64,000 bases of DNA from an uncultured Eggerthellaceae bacterium (GCA_910589125.1 CAJURX010000011.1:10844-74843); one strand, 5' to 3'. Counted from the first letter of the stretch, positions 42,542-51,359 are shown. Notes: generated by a model not told the origin, from the sequence alone. Numbers and translations are program-made.

Positions 42542-43510
42542 ATGCTCACACCAAAGGAGAATTGGCTCATCGCAGCTAAGGGAGGCAAGCCCGCATGGGT
42601 CCCCAGCTTCACAGAGGATGCGAATGTGTTCTTGCCGCCCATTTGGGGGATGGACCCCGAGACGGGGACGGATTTCTGTAACGTGAAATGGGTGACCGAC
42701 GACACCGGTGAGATGCCGGACCCGAATTGGCGCGCCATGGAGGATGTGGCCGATTGGCGGGACGTCATCGCATTCCCGGACCTATCTCAGCTGGATTGGG
42801 AGCAGCTTGCTGCGGACTTCCATGGGGATGGGTACGACCCTGACAAGGTGGATATCGCCATGGCGAACACCGCGGGGATCTTCCTCATCCCCATCAACAT
42901 GATGGGCTGGGTGGATGGCCTCTGCGCCATCTATGAGGATCCAGAGGAGCTGGATGCGCTCACCGCGGCGCTCACGGACTTCCTCGTCGAGCTGATCGGG
43001 TATCTCGGTCGATACATCAAGCCTGACATCATCTTCTCAGGGGATGACATCGCATCGGGGGATGGCCCGTTCTTCTCGCGCGAGATGTTCCAGGAGCATT
43101 ACAAGCCTCATTTTCGAAGGATCGCCGATGCCATCCACGAGCAGGGCGCTCTGGCTGAGTTCCACTGCTGTGGCAACAATGGCTACCTGATCGAAGAGAT
43201 ATTGGACATGGGGTACGACATCTGCCAGCTCCCTGTTCCGAATGATGACCTGCGTGCCGACAAGGAGCGCTTCGGGGATCGCCTGGTGATAACGGGTGGT
43301 TGGGAGCGCCATGGGGATGCGGGCCTTCCCGGTGCCAGCGAAGAGGTGGTGCGTGCATCCGTGCGCAAGGCCATCGACGACTTCGGGCGCGATGGTGCGC
43401 TGATCTTCTGGGATGGCGGGATCATCGGAACGAGCGAGGATTCCAAGCAGAAGATGGAGTGGCTCATGGACGAGCTGCGCGAATACGGTTCAAGGATATA
43501 TCAGCAGTGA
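42542..43510 (+). CDS. UroD-family corrinoid methyltransferase (copy 2)
   Basis: A 322-residue UroD-superfamily protein with LTPKENWLIAAKGGKPAWVP at the start, DIIFSGDDIASGDGPFFS in the barrel, and AEFHCCGNNGYLIEEIL giving His208 and Cys210 for zinc. It differs clearly from copy 1, so the two likely take different methyl donors or acceptors, for example one demethylating the substrate and the other unloading the corrinoid protein. ATG 42542 follows AAGGAG; an ATG at 42518 is less well supported. The corrinoid protein gene starts 32 bases later. Confidence 0.82.
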   Translation: MLTPKENWLIAAKGGKPAWVPSFTEDANVFLPPIWGMDPETGTDFCNVKWVTDDTGEMPDPNWRAMEDVADWRDVIAFPDLSQLDWEQLAADFHGDGYDPDKVDIAMANTAGIFLIPINMMGWVDGLCAIYEDPEELDALTAALTDFLVELIGYLGRYIKPDIIFSGDDIASGDGPFFSREMFQEHYKPHFRRIADAIHEQGALAEFHCCGNNGYLIEEILDMGYDICQLPVPNDDLRADKERFGDRLVITGGWERHGDAGLPGASEEVVRASVRKAIDDFGRDGALIFWDGGIIGTSEDSKQKMEWLMDELREYGSRIYQQ

Positions 43511-43542
43511 GCGCGTGCGAAGCTATCGAAAGGAGCAGGGTC

Positions 43543-44181
43543 ATGGAGATCTACGAGCAAATCTCAAGCGCAGTGCAGCGGGGGAAGAAGAAGGAAGTGA
43601 AGCCGCTCGTGCAGCAGGCGCTGGACGAGGGCTGCGATGCCATCGATATCCTGAACGAAGCGCTGGTGCCCGCCATGAGCATCATCGGAGACAAATTCAG
43701 CGCTGGCGAGGTGTTCGTGCCTGAGATGCTGGTGGCGGCACGTGCCATGGCTGCTGGCACCGATATCTTGAAGCCCTATCTGGCTGATGAGGGTGCTGAG
43801 CCTGTAGGCAAGGCCGTCATCGGCACCGTCAAGGGTGATATGCATGACATCGGCAAGAACCTCGTGAGGATGATGATCGAATCCAAGGGATTCGAGGTGA
43901 CCGATTTGGGGGTGGATGTGGCTCCTGAGCAGTTCGTGGCCTTCCTGCAGGAGAACGATGATACGGACATCGTCTGCTGTTCTGCGCTGCTCACCACCAC
44001 CATGCCTGAGATCCAAGCGACCATCAAGGCGATCGAGGATGCGGGCCTGCGCGATACGGTGAAGATCATGATCGGCGGCGCGCCGGTAACGCAGGCGTTC
44101 GCTGACGAGGTGGGCGCAGATGCCTATACACCCGATGCTGGTGCTGCCTCGGTGAAGGCGGTCGAGCTGGTATCTGAATGA
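43543..44181 (+). CDS. Methyl-carrying corrinoid protein
   Basis: A 212-residue MtbC/MttC/MetH-type protein. The helical cap is residues 5-85 (IDILNEALVPAMSIIGDKF, MLVAARAMAAGTDILKPY), then a Rossmann B12 domain with GDMHDIGKNLV, where His101 is the lower cobalt ligand, and later SALLTTTMPEIQATI and IGGAPVTQAFADEVGAD. It carries the methyl group as methyl-cobamide between methyltransferases. ATG 43543 follows AAAGGAG. Its position after two UroD-type methyltransferases defines a classical three-component methyl-transfer system. Confidence 0.93.
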   Translation: MEIYEQISSAVQRGKKKEVKPLVQQALDEGCDAIDILNEALVPAMSIIGDKFSAGEVFVPEMLVAARAMAAGTDILKPYLADEGAEPVGKAVIGTVKGDMHDIGKNLVRMMIESKGFEVTDLGVDVAPEQFVAFLQENDDTDIVCCSALLTTTMPEIQATIKAIEDAGLRDTVKIMIGGAPVTQAFADEVGADAYTPDAGAASVKAVELVSE

Positions 44182-44218
44182 GGGCACTTCGAACGGGCAT
44201 CAGCGCGGTGGCTCTCTC

Positions 44219-44821
44219 ATGAAGACGGTGATCATGGGTGGCTTCCTAGGCTCTGGGAAGACCACCCTCTTGCTGAAGCTCATCGAGCGCATCCGAGAGC
44301 GGTCGGATGCGAGCCTGCCTGTTGCCATCCTTGAGAATGAGATCGGATCGGTCGGGATAGATGATGTCTTGATCGCATCGCACGGATATCAGGTCTCCAC
44401 GATGCTCTCGGGGTGCGCGTGCTGCACGCTTGCAGGTGAGCTACCCGAGGCGGTCATGGAGATCGAGCGCGACCTTGCCCCTGACCTTCTGATCATAGAG
44501 GCAACGGGCGTTGCTGTCCCTAGCACTATGGCAGAGAACCTGCGCAAGGCCACAGGCGCATCTCCCCGCATATGCGTGATCGTGGATGCTTCTCGGTGGA
44601 GGCGCATGCGCGTTCCGCTCGAGGTGCTCCTTCGACAGCAGCTGCGTGCCTGCGATGTCGTGTGCCTGAACAAGGCAGACCTGGTGGATGCGGATGAGCT
44701 CGCATTCGTGGATCGCTCCTTGGATGACTATGAGCACGGGGCAACGCGCATCGTCACGAGCGCCTCCGGTGGGCTCTCCGAGGAAGCGGCATCCCTCATC
44801 ATGGGAGATGATGCCGCATGA
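44219..44821 (+). CDS. G3E-family GTPase (CobW-like)
   Basis: A 200-residue GTPase. It has Walker A GGFLGSGKTTLLLK, the metal-binding SGCACC with C66, C68 and C69 in a CxCC pattern, the ATGVAVPS switch region and the guanine-specificity NKAD. It is shorter than CobW/YjiA proteins and lacks their C-terminal domain. The gene begins 37 bases after the corrinoid protein and overlaps the next gene by ATGA. A role as chaperone for cobalt/corrinoid or metal delivery to the methyl-transfer proteins is a reasonable inference. No corrinoid-reducing activator gene is visible, so it may also contribute to reactivation. Confidence 0.88.
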   Translation: MKTVIMGGFLGSGKTTLLLKLIERIRERSDASLPVAILENEIGSVGIDDVLIASHGYQVSTMLSGCACCTLAGELPEAVMEIERDLAPDLLIIEATGVAVPSTMAENLRKATGASPRICVIVDASRWRRMRVPLEVLLRQQLRACDVVCLNKADLVDADELAFVDRSLDDYEHGATRIVTSASGGLSEEAASLIMGDDAA

Positions 44822-45225
44822 CCGAGCATGCTCATCATCATGGGAGGTCTGTCGTCGTCTCTCTGTCATGCATGGATGCCCATCTTGAGGCGCACGAGCA
44901 CGAAGGTGCCGTTGCGCTCTCATGCGAGCTGCATCCGAACGCGGGTCGCATGATCGCCTTCTCGGCAGTGGTGGAGATGCTCGTGTCCCTATCGAGTGCG
45001 CTGGAGGAGGCGGGGGCGTTCATCGGCCATGTCAAGGCATTCGCGGAAGACGGGATGCATACCGCTTCGGCATCCGTGACCGATCTTGCTCAGGGTGCGG
45101 TCATCGTTGGCGATGCGGATATGGCTATCGGGCCGGATGCACGCGTGCAGGCCGTTGCCATCATCGTGGGCCTTCCTGTAGAGGAGGCCCTTGCCATCTT
45201 CACAGAGAGCCTGTCCTTCTGCTGA
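44818..45225 (+). CDS. His-rich protein of unknown function coupled to the G3E GTPase
   Basis: A 135-residue protein with an N-terminal His cluster (MTEHAHHHGRS), more His/Cys residues up to about 42 (SCMDAHLEAHEHEG, SCELHPNAG), and a soluble alpha/beta remainder ending in FC. No family was recognised. The His/Cys-rich head suggests metal binding, and the four-base overlap (44818-44821) with a CxCC GTPase suggests the two work together, with the pair resembling a metallochaperone set. A strong terminator follows at 45294. Confidence 0.7.
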   Translation: MTEHAHHHGRSVVVSLSCMDAHLEAHEHEGAVALSCELHPNAGRMIAFSAVVEMLVSLSSALEEAGAFIGHVKAFAEDGMHTASASVTDLAQGAVIVGDADMAIGPDARVQAVAIIVGLPVEEALAIFTESLSFC

Positions 45226-45293
45226 TCGCCCCCAGCTCTCGAACGGAGAGAGCTGATCGTCCGCAGCCCTCATTCCCCATCCATGCAACAAGA

Positions 45294-45323
45294 AAGCCCT
45301 GGCAGTATGGCGAGCCAGGGCTT
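45294..45323. terminator. Bidirectional intrinsic terminator
   Basis: AAGCCCTGGC (45294-45303) pairs with GCCAGGGCTT (45314-45323) around a ten-base loop. CTTTT follows on the plus strand, and CTTTCTTG on the minus strand. It lies between the convergent methyl-transfer operon (ends 45225) and the ferredoxin gene (ends 45383), and can stop both. Confidence 0.85.
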
Positions 45324-45382
45324 TTCCATATGCGGTCAGCAGTCAGCGTCTAGGGGGAGCACTGACTGATGGCGCGATGCGC

Positions 45383-45730
45383 TCAGAGGTCGTTCTTGGG
45401 CAGGAAGATGGTCGTCTTCGGACCGAGCTCGGGAAGTCGCTTCGCAAGCTCTTCCACGGGACCCCATTCGATGATGTTCGAGAGGCAATGCAGGGCGCAG
45501 GAGGGGACGCCGCCTGCGGCTACGCGGTCCTCGCACAGGTCGCAGAAGCTCGTGGGGATAGGGACGTGATCGAACTCCATCGTGCCGCCCTCCATCTCAA
45601 GCGGCCCCAAGTCCTCGACCTTGATGCCCCACGTGCCCAGGGGCCAGCCGTGCTCATTGCGGCAGGCTATCTCACAGCTCTGGCATCCAGAGCACCACTC
45701 ATAGTTGAACAGCAGACCGATATTGCTCAT
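45383..45730 (-). CDS. Short two-cluster ferredoxin subunit
   Basis: A 115-residue homologue of 39444-39782. It has CSGCQSCEIACRNEHG, the linking TWGIKVEDLGP, then CDLCEDRVAAGGVPSCALHC. ATG 45730 is fixed by AAGGAGG nine bases before it. It starts 14 bases after the stop of its catalytic subunit (45744-48032), so the two are translated from one message and presumably form a heterodimer. Confidence 0.85.
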   Translation of the reverse strand: MSNIGLLFNYEWCSGCQSCEIACRNEHGWPLGTWGIKVEDLGPLEMEGGTMEFDHVPIPTSFCDLCEDRVAAGGVPSCALHCLSNIIEWGPVEELAKRLPELGPKTTIFLPKNDL

Positions 45731-45743
45731 AGGGGGCACCTCC

Positions 45744-48032
45744 TTACAGGACGCATTCTTCAACGGGTGTCTTGTACACCTTCACGGGCAGTTGCTTGTA
45801 GGGCGCTCCGAAGCCCATCTTGCCCAGCACGCGGTGCGGCACGAGGCTATTGACGTTGGACTTCCAGACACCGAACAGATGCGGCTCTTCGCCATCCTCT
45901 TCGGGGTACCACCAGCCATGGGCGGCGCTCACGACATCCTTGCGCATGATGGGCGTCAGGTGGGCGCGCTCATGGGCGATGCCCCAGGGGTTCTCGATGG
46001 TGACCTCATCGCCGTCCTTGATCCCCAGCTCAGCTGCGGTCTCAGGATGGATCTCAAGGTAGGGCTCAGGCGTCAGGTCGCGCAGGGACGGGATCTGCCT
46101 ATGCTCTGAATGGAAGGATGCGAAGTAGCGGCGCCCCGTGGTCATGACGAGCGGATACTCGCGAGCCAGCTCAGGGCGCTCTTCTGCCAGGAGCTTCGGC
46201 GGGAAGTAGTAGGGCAGCGGGTCATCGCCGAGCGCTTGGTATCCCGTTGACCAGAGCTCCACGCGTCCGGTGGTCGTCTGGAATCCCGGCTCGCCGTCTT
46301 GGCGGATGAGGCCGCGCTCATGCTTGTGGTACCCGCCGATGTCGTTGGTGGCCACGACCTTCTCGGACAGCTCTTCCCAAGAGTGCCCCATCTTGCTCAG
46401 GTCATCCACCAGATACTCGTCGACCGTCTTGAACGGATACTCTTCGCCATAGGCCTTCTCATAGAATGCGTTGCCGAAGTGGATGAGCATCTCAAGGTCG
46501 GACTTGCACTCCCCAACTTGGAGCGCCTTGTTGCTAGCGCCCGCGATGCCCATCTGGCAGCCTTGGTTCGTCATGACGATGCCATCATGCTCTGCCCATG
46601 TGGCAAGGGGGAGCACCACGTCGGCGAGCGCCATGATCGTGGGATTCATGAACATATCCTTGGCTACGGTGAACTCCATCTTCATGAGCGCGTCGTGCCA
46701 GCGCTTCGGCTGTGCGGAGCACGTGGGGGACAGGAGGTTCGTCGAATCCAGCCAAGCCATCTTGAGCTCATAGGGACGGCCTGTCTCGAGCGCTTCGAGC
46801 GTGATGTCGGGGTGCGTGGTGTTCAGGAGCACCTTGACGATGGGATACACATCCCAGCCGATGCACTTGTTCTTGAGCTCTTCGCTCATGAAGTCGGTGG
46901 CACCGGTCATCTCGAACTGCATCTGCACGCCCACGACGGTGCCGCCGGGAACATCCAGATTGCCGGTGATGGCTGCCATGGCGATGAGGCATTGGGTCAC
47001 CTGACATCCATTGGGGTTCTGGTCCACGGCTACGCCCATGAGCAGGCTCCAGTGGTGCTTGCCTCCGTCATAGCCCAGCTTCCGAGCGCAGGTGCGGATC
47101 TCCTCGGGCGTGATGCCGCATTCCTTGGCTGCGAACTCGGGAGTGTAGTCCTGGACGCGCTCGACGAGCTCGTCGTATCCGTAGCACCACTTGTCAACGA
47201 AGTCGTGATCGATCAGGTCCTCGTTGATGAGCACGTTCAAGATGGCAAGGCAGAGCGCGGCGTCCGTGCCGGGTATGATCTGCAGCACTTGGTCAGCGCG
47301 CGTGGCGAGCCAGCACATGCGGGGGTCCACCATGATGAGCTTGCTGCCCTGCTTCATGAGCTCGATGAGCGCGTGTCCCCACAGGCCGTCGGGATTCGAC
47401 TCGAGCGGCTCCTTTCCAAGGCAGAACACGTAGTCAGGGCGCTTCCAGTTCGGGTCGTTCCAGACCTCAAGGGAGCCGCCGTTGTAATCCAGCTCGATGT
47501 AGGCGCTCCCCAGCATCATGGTCATGGCGGTCTGACGCGGTCCCATGCAGGACCATCCGGACTGCGCGTAGCAATTGTTCGGCGTGCGCAGCACCTTCGA
47601 CGACAGCGTGAAGCCATAGCGAACGGCTTCACGGCCCGTGCCCATGTAGACGCAGATGGCTTCAGAGCCGTACTGCTCGCGGATGCGCTCCGTCTCGCTG
47701 ACGATCAGGTCGGTCGCCTCGTCCCAGCTGATGCGCTCCCATGCGTCCTTGCCACGATCCTCGCGTGCACGCTTCATGGGGTAGAGGATGCGATCGGGAT
47801 GATAGACGGCCTCCTTCAGCGCCAGGCACCGCGGACAGAGCCTGCCTTGGGTCAGCTGATGGTCGGGATCGCCCTCCACCTTGACCAGCTCTCCGTCTTT
47901 GACGAAGAGCTTGATGCCGCACCCTACGGCATGGCAGCCTGGTGGTGACCATGCGCATGTGCGGGTGACGATGGTGCCATCATCCAGCACTTCTGTCTTG
48001 GGAGCCGGGTCATCCTTGTAATGAAAAGCCAT
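45744..48032 (-). CDS. Cytosolic molybdopterin enzyme, acetylene hydratase/catechol dehydroxylase-like
   Basis: A 762-residue bis-MGD enzyme, the same length as 37144-39432 and clearly its closest relative here. Cluster ligands are C26, C33, C38 and C66 (TCAWSPPGCHAVGCG, QGRLCPRC), then DRILYPMKRAREDRG, AWERISWDEATDLI, and SGWSCMGPR with Cys162 as likely Mo/W ligand. C-terminal TTGRRYFASFHSEHRQ and SAAHGWWYPEEDGE bind cofactor. No TAT signal. ATG 48032 follows GGGAGGAG. It has its own ACTTAC-box promoter and is divergent from a third such enzyme. Substrate unknown; a catechol-type aromatic is inferred. Confidence 0.8.
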   Translation of the reverse strand: MAFHYKDDPAPKTEVLDDGTIVTRTCAWSPPGCHAVGCGIKLFVKDGELVKVEGDPDHQLTQGRLCPRCLALKEAVYHPDRILYPMKRAREDRGKDAWERISWDEATDLIVSETERIREQYGSEAICVYMGTGREAVRYGFTLSSKVLRTPNNCYAQSGWSCMGPRQTAMTMMLGSAYIELDYNGGSLEVWNDPNWKRPDYVFCLGKEPLESNPDGLWGHALIELMKQGSKLIMVDPRMCWLATRADQVLQIIPGTDAALCLAILNVLINEDLIDHDFVDKWCYGYDELVERVQDYTPEFAAKECGITPEEIRTCARKLGYDGGKHHWSLLMGVAVDQNPNGCQVTQCLIAMAAITGNLDVPGGTVVGVQMQFEMTGATDFMSEELKNKCIGWDVYPIVKVLLNTTHPDITLEALETGRPYELKMAWLDSTNLLSPTCSAQPKRWHDALMKMEFTVAKDMFMNPTIMALADVVLPLATWAEHDGIVMTNQGCQMGIAGASNKALQVGECKSDLEMLIHFGNAFYEKAYGEEYPFKTVDEYLVDDLSKMGHSWEELSEKVVATNDIGGYHKHERGLIRQDGEPGFQTTTGRVELWSTGYQALGDDPLPYYFPPKLLAEERPELAREYPLVMTTGRRYFASFHSEHRQIPSLRDLTPEPYLEIHPETAAELGIKDGDEVTIENPWGIAHERAHLTPIMRKDVVSAAHGWWYPEEDGEEPHLFGVWKSNVNSLVPHRVLGKMGFGAPYKQLPVKVYKTPVEECVL

Positions 48033-48137
48033 GGTTCTCCTCCCTCGTGATGAGCATTGCTTCCATTCGGCCTTCTGATCCCGCATGGCATGGGCGTCGG
48101 GTGAAGTCCTGCGTAGGGGGTCAGGAGCTTGCGGCGC

Positions 48138-48166
48138 ATGGTAGGAGCAAAAAAGTAAGTTCTGAA
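48138..48166 (-). promoter_or_regulatory. ACTTAC-box promoter, minus strand
   Basis: On the minus strand, TTCAGA (48161-48166) is the -35, the 17-base spacer begins ACTTACTTTTTTG (48148-48160), and TACCAT (48138-48143) is the -10. It is 106 bases before the start of the molybdopterin gene at 48032. A second AACTTACC on the same strand sits at 48208-48215. The whole divergent gap 48033-48498 contains no gene. Confidence 0.6.
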
Positions 48167-48303
48167 TAGGTTGCGTGCGCATCCGCCCTTATCGAGGCGC
48201 TGCAAGAGGTAAGTTCGCGTGCGCGAGCCGCTTCTCTCGCACGCATGCGCTGGATGGCGCCCTCAGGTGAGGACGGCTTTGGATGACCCGTCCGCTCAGC
48301 CCT

Positions 48304-48332
48304 TACAAACTTACTTTTTTGGGCATAGGATC
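48304..48332 (+). promoter_or_regulatory. ACTTAC-box promoter, plus strand
   Basis: TTACAA (48304-48309), a 17-base spacer starting ACTTACTTTTTTG (48310-48322), and TAGGAT (48327-48332), upstream of the molybdopterin gene at 48499. The 14-base core AACTTACTTTTTTG is identical to that of the divergent promoter at 48148-48161. Confidence 0.65.
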
Positions 48333-48498
48333 CACAAGCAGCAGACATGCCAGACCGCCTCGCGCTTCACAGGATGAGCGCTCTTCTGTGGATGTCATCG
48401 GTTCGGCTTCTGTCCTTTAGGAACTGCAAGATGCGCTCTTGGATGTGCGGGGACGGGGTTCGTCTTGTTGGCTCAACAGCGTTGAGAGAGGAGCTGCA

Positions 48499-50925
48499 AT
48501 GACCAAACGCATCGAGTTGGAAGTCGAGCAGGGCGGTCGCAATGAGATCCGTCCGGACTTCTTCCGAGAGCCTCCCGTGAAGTACACGGGTGGAGACCTG
48601 CCTTGGCAGTGGGAAGAGGACGGGATGATCTGCACGCGCTCAGGGGCCTGGGCTGCTCCCGGGTGCCACGACGGATGCGGCGTGATCATCTACACCGATA
48701 AAGAGACGGGCAAGTTCATCAAGGTCGAAGGCGACCCAGAGAGCCCGTATTACCAAGGGCGCCTGTGCGCTCGGTGCATCACCTTGAAGGATGCCATCTA
48801 CCATCCCGACCGCGTCTTGTATCCCATGAGGCGTGCTCGCGAAGAGCGCGGCAACCCTGACGCATGGGAGCGCATCAGCTGGGATGAGGCTTATGACATG
48901 ATCCTCACCAAGTTCGCCGAATACAAGGAGAAGTACGGCACGAAGAGCGTCGTGTTCCACCTGGGGACCGGCCGCGGCGGCGCACCATACATCTGCCGTC
49001 TGATGTACGCCTACGGGACCGCTCAGTATGCCTACATGCTCTCCGGCAACAGCTGCTACGTTCCGCGCGTGGCGGCCTGCACCGTGCTCATGGGAACCTA
49101 TACGGTACCCGACTGCTCTCAGAATCACATCGATCGCTATGACAACCCGGAATGGGTCGCTCCGAAGAACATCTTCGTATGGGGCAACAACCCCATCATC
49201 TCCAACGCTGATGGCAATCAGGGACACTGGCTCATCGACTGCATGCAGCGTGGCAGCAAGCTGGTCGTGGTGGACCCGAAGCTCACCTGGATGGCGGCGC
49301 ACGCAGAGCTCTGGCTCCAGATCCGCTGCGGCACGGACGCCGCGCTCGCCCTCGGGATGGGCAAGTACATCATCGAGCATGACCTGTACGACAAGGACTT
49401 CGTGGACAAGTGGTGCTACGGCTTCGATGAGTACTACGAGGCCACCAAGGAATGGACCCTTGAGAAGACCTCCGAGGTCACGTGGATCCCAGAGGAGAAG
49501 ATCGCTCGCGCTGCCGAGATGATGGCCGAGAAGCCCTCTGCGGTGCAGTGGGGCTTGGCGCTGGATATGACCATGGAGTGCCTGGCGGGCTCTGCTGCCG
49601 TCGTGGACCTCTGGTCCATCACGGGCCAGGTGGATATCCCCGGTGGCATGGTCACCGTGCATCAGCCCTTCAACTGCCAGACATGGAATCCGCCCGACCC
49701 TGCAGAATGGCTGACCCCGCAGGAGCAGAACGACCGCATCGGCGGCAACGACTTCCCCGCGCTCAAGTATTCCGGAGTGGTTCTCACGCAGGCAGATATG
49801 ACCATCGACCAGATGCTCTCCGACAGGCCCTATAAGATCCGCGCCAACTTCATCATGGCGTCGAATCCGTTGTCGTGCACGGCGCAGCAGCCGGATACGC
49901 GGATGGAGGCGGCATACAAGAACGCGGAGTTCAACGTGTTCCTGGACCCGTTCATGGTGCCCACCGCCCAAGCATGCGCAGACTTGTTCCTGCCCATCTG
50001 CATGTACCCTGAGCGCAACGGCATCCGCGCCATCTACTACCACATCCAGAACACCAACAAGGCATGCCAGGCCCCGGGCGAGGCGAAGTCCGACATGGAG
50101 ATCTGCTTCGAGCTGGGCAGCAAGTGGCGCAAGGAGATGTGGCCAGGCGAGACCCTGGAGGATTTCTTCAGCTACACGCTGAAGGAGACGGGCATGACCT
50201 TCGAGGAGTCCCGTGAAGAGAACTGGATCTATCCGGAGTACCACTACTACAAGTACGCCAAGGGAGAGCAGCGTCCCGATGGTCAGCTGGGCTTCAATAC
50301 CCCGACGGGCAGGATAGAGCTGTACTCGACGCTGTTCGCGCAGTGGGGGCAGAAGCCCGTCCCGCATTTCGCGGAGCCGCCATTCAGCCCCAATCAGGTG
50401 CCCGAGCGCTTCGACAAGGATGAGTACCTGGAGACGTATCCGCTCATCATGACCACGGGTGCGCGCCAGTGGGCCTCGTTCCATTCCGAGCATCGGCAGT
50501 TCCCGCACCTGCGCGCCCTGCATCCGAACCCAGAGTTCGAGATCGCTCCCGAGACGGCAGAGGGGCTTGGCATCAAGCATGGGGACTGGTGCTGGATCGA
50601 GAACCATCTGGGCCGCGCGCAGTTCAAGGCGAACGTGTCTCCCATCTTGGATCCGTCCACCGTTGCCCTCGACCACGCATGGTGGTTCCCGGAGCGCCAA
50701 GGGGAGGACCGCTTCGACAAGGACGGCAAGCGCATGGGCTCCTACGACACGTACGCATCCAACGCGAACGTCCTCGTGCAGGCCGGCTGCGGCGAGAGCG
50801 GATTCGGCAACAACTGCAAGTCGCAGATGTGCCGCGTCTACCGATGCGAGGACGACGAGGTCTACGGAGAGACCGACATGCGCGAGATCTGGGAGAAGTT
50901 CGCGCCTTGTGAGGAGCTGGTGTAA
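48499..50925 (+). CDS. Cytosolic molybdopterin enzyme, third AHY/dehydroxylase-like paralogue
   Basis: An 808-residue bis-MGD enzyme, longer at the N-terminus than the two 762-residue relatives. Cluster ligands are C45, C56, C60 and C90 (CTRSGAWAAPGCHDGCG, QGRLCARC), then DRVLYPMRRAREERG, AWERISWDEAYDMI, and LSGNSCYVPR with Cys186 as likely metal ligand. The segments TTGARQWASFHSEHRQ and LDHAWWFPERQGE lie near the end. No TAT signal, so cytosolic. The ferredoxin subunit starts at the base after its TAA stop. ATG 48499 follows AGAGGAG. The divergence from the other two suggests a different aromatic substrate. Confidence 0.8.
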   Translation: MTKRIELEVEQGGRNEIRPDFFREPPVKYTGGDLPWQWEEDGMICTRSGAWAAPGCHDGCGVIIYTDKETGKFIKVEGDPESPYYQGRLCARCITLKDAIYHPDRVLYPMRRAREERGNPDAWERISWDEAYDMILTKFAEYKEKYGTKSVVFHLGTGRGGAPYICRLMYAYGTAQYAYMLSGNSCYVPRVAACTVLMGTYTVPDCSQNHIDRYDNPEWVAPKNIFVWGNNPIISNADGNQGHWLIDCMQRGSKLVVVDPKLTWMAAHAELWLQIRCGTDAALALGMGKYIIEHDLYDKDFVDKWCYGFDEYYEATKEWTLEKTSEVTWIPEEKIARAAEMMAEKPSAVQWGLALDMTMECLAGSAAVVDLWSITGQVDIPGGMVTVHQPFNCQTWNPPDPAEWLTPQEQNDRIGGNDFPALKYSGVVLTQADMTIDQMLSDRPYKIRANFIMASNPLSCTAQQPDTRMEAAYKNAEFNVFLDPFMVPTAQACADLFLPICMYPERNGIRAIYYHIQNTNKACQAPGEAKSDMEICFELGSKWRKEMWPGETLEDFFSYTLKETGMTFEESREENWIYPEYHYYKYAKGEQRPDGQLGFNTPTGRIELYSTLFAQWGQKPVPHFAEPPFSPNQVPERFDKDEYLETYPLIMTTGARQWASFHSEHRQFPHLRALHPNPEFEIAPETAEGLGIKHGDWCWIENHLGRAQFKANVSPILDPSTVALDHAWWFPERQGEDRFDKDGKRMGSYDTYASNANVLVQAGCGESGFGNNCKSQMCRVYRCEDDEVYGETDMREIWEKFAPCEELV

Positions 50926-51288
50926 ATGGCGAATACCAAACCGATCGGATTGCTGATCAACTACGAATTCTGCACAGGATGCCACTCATGCGAGACCTCC
51001 TGTCAGATGGAGCACGACCTTCCCTACGACCGCTGGGGCATCAAGATCCAGAAGATCGGGCCGTGGAAGATCGCAGAGGACAGATACCAATACGACTTCG
51101 TGCCGGTGCCCACCGATCAGTGCAACCTCTGCGCTGAGCGCACGGAGAAGGGGAAGCTGCCCTTGTGCGTACAGCATTGCCAGGGCGCATGCATGCAGTA
51201 CGGTCCTGTGGACGAGCTCGTGGCGAACTTCGATGGGAAGACGCGCTTCACGATCTTCGTCCCGAATGCGGGAACCGTCCAAGACTAG
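50926..51288 (+). CDS. Short two-cluster ferredoxin subunit
   Basis: A 120-residue homologue of the other two island ferredoxins: CTGCHSCETSCQMEHD, DRWGIKIQKIGP, CNLCAERTEKGKLPLCVQHC. ATG 50926 immediately follows the stop codon of its catalytic subunit, and GAGGAG inside that gene's last codons serves as ribosome site, so translation is coupled. It presumably delivers electrons to the molybdenum centre. Confidence 0.86.
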   Translation: MANTKPIGLLINYEFCTGCHSCETSCQMEHDLPYDRWGIKIQKIGPWKIAEDRYQYDFVPVPTDQCNLCAERTEKGKLPLCVQHCQGACMQYGPVDELVANFDGKTRFTIFVPNAGTVQD

Positions 51289-51330
51289 CAGGCGATCCCC
51301 ATGACAGCCCGTTTCATCGAATCGGAGAGG

Positions 51331-51359
51331 GGGCGGATGCTTCGCTTGAAGCTCCGCCC
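51331..51359 (+). terminator. Strong hairpin after the ferredoxin gene
   Basis: GGGCGGA-T-GCTTC (51331-51343) pairs with GAAGC-TCCGCCC (51348-51359) around GCTT with one bulged T. No U-tract follows, so it is a likely but unconventional terminator. It lies 43 bases after the ferredoxin stop; the rest of 51289-51517 is featureless. Confidence 0.5.

Noticed and set aside
41331..43510. Heme-pathway uroporphyrinogen decarboxylase (HemE)
   Set aside because: Two dissimilar copies beside a corrinoid protein, with His-x-Cys zinc motifs, indicate methyltransferases instead.
46299..47948. 549-codon open frame on the plus strand
   Set aside because: It is antisense to the molybdopterin gene 45744-48032, which has clear family motifs and a ribosome site. 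Long antisense frames are expected in GC-rich genes; the same holds for minus-strand frames at 37624-39393 and 48640-50985.
33583..50925. Exported DMSO/TMAO-type reductases
   Set aside because: None of the four large subunits has a twin-arginine signal and no membrane-anchor subunit is encoded, so they are read as cytosolic.
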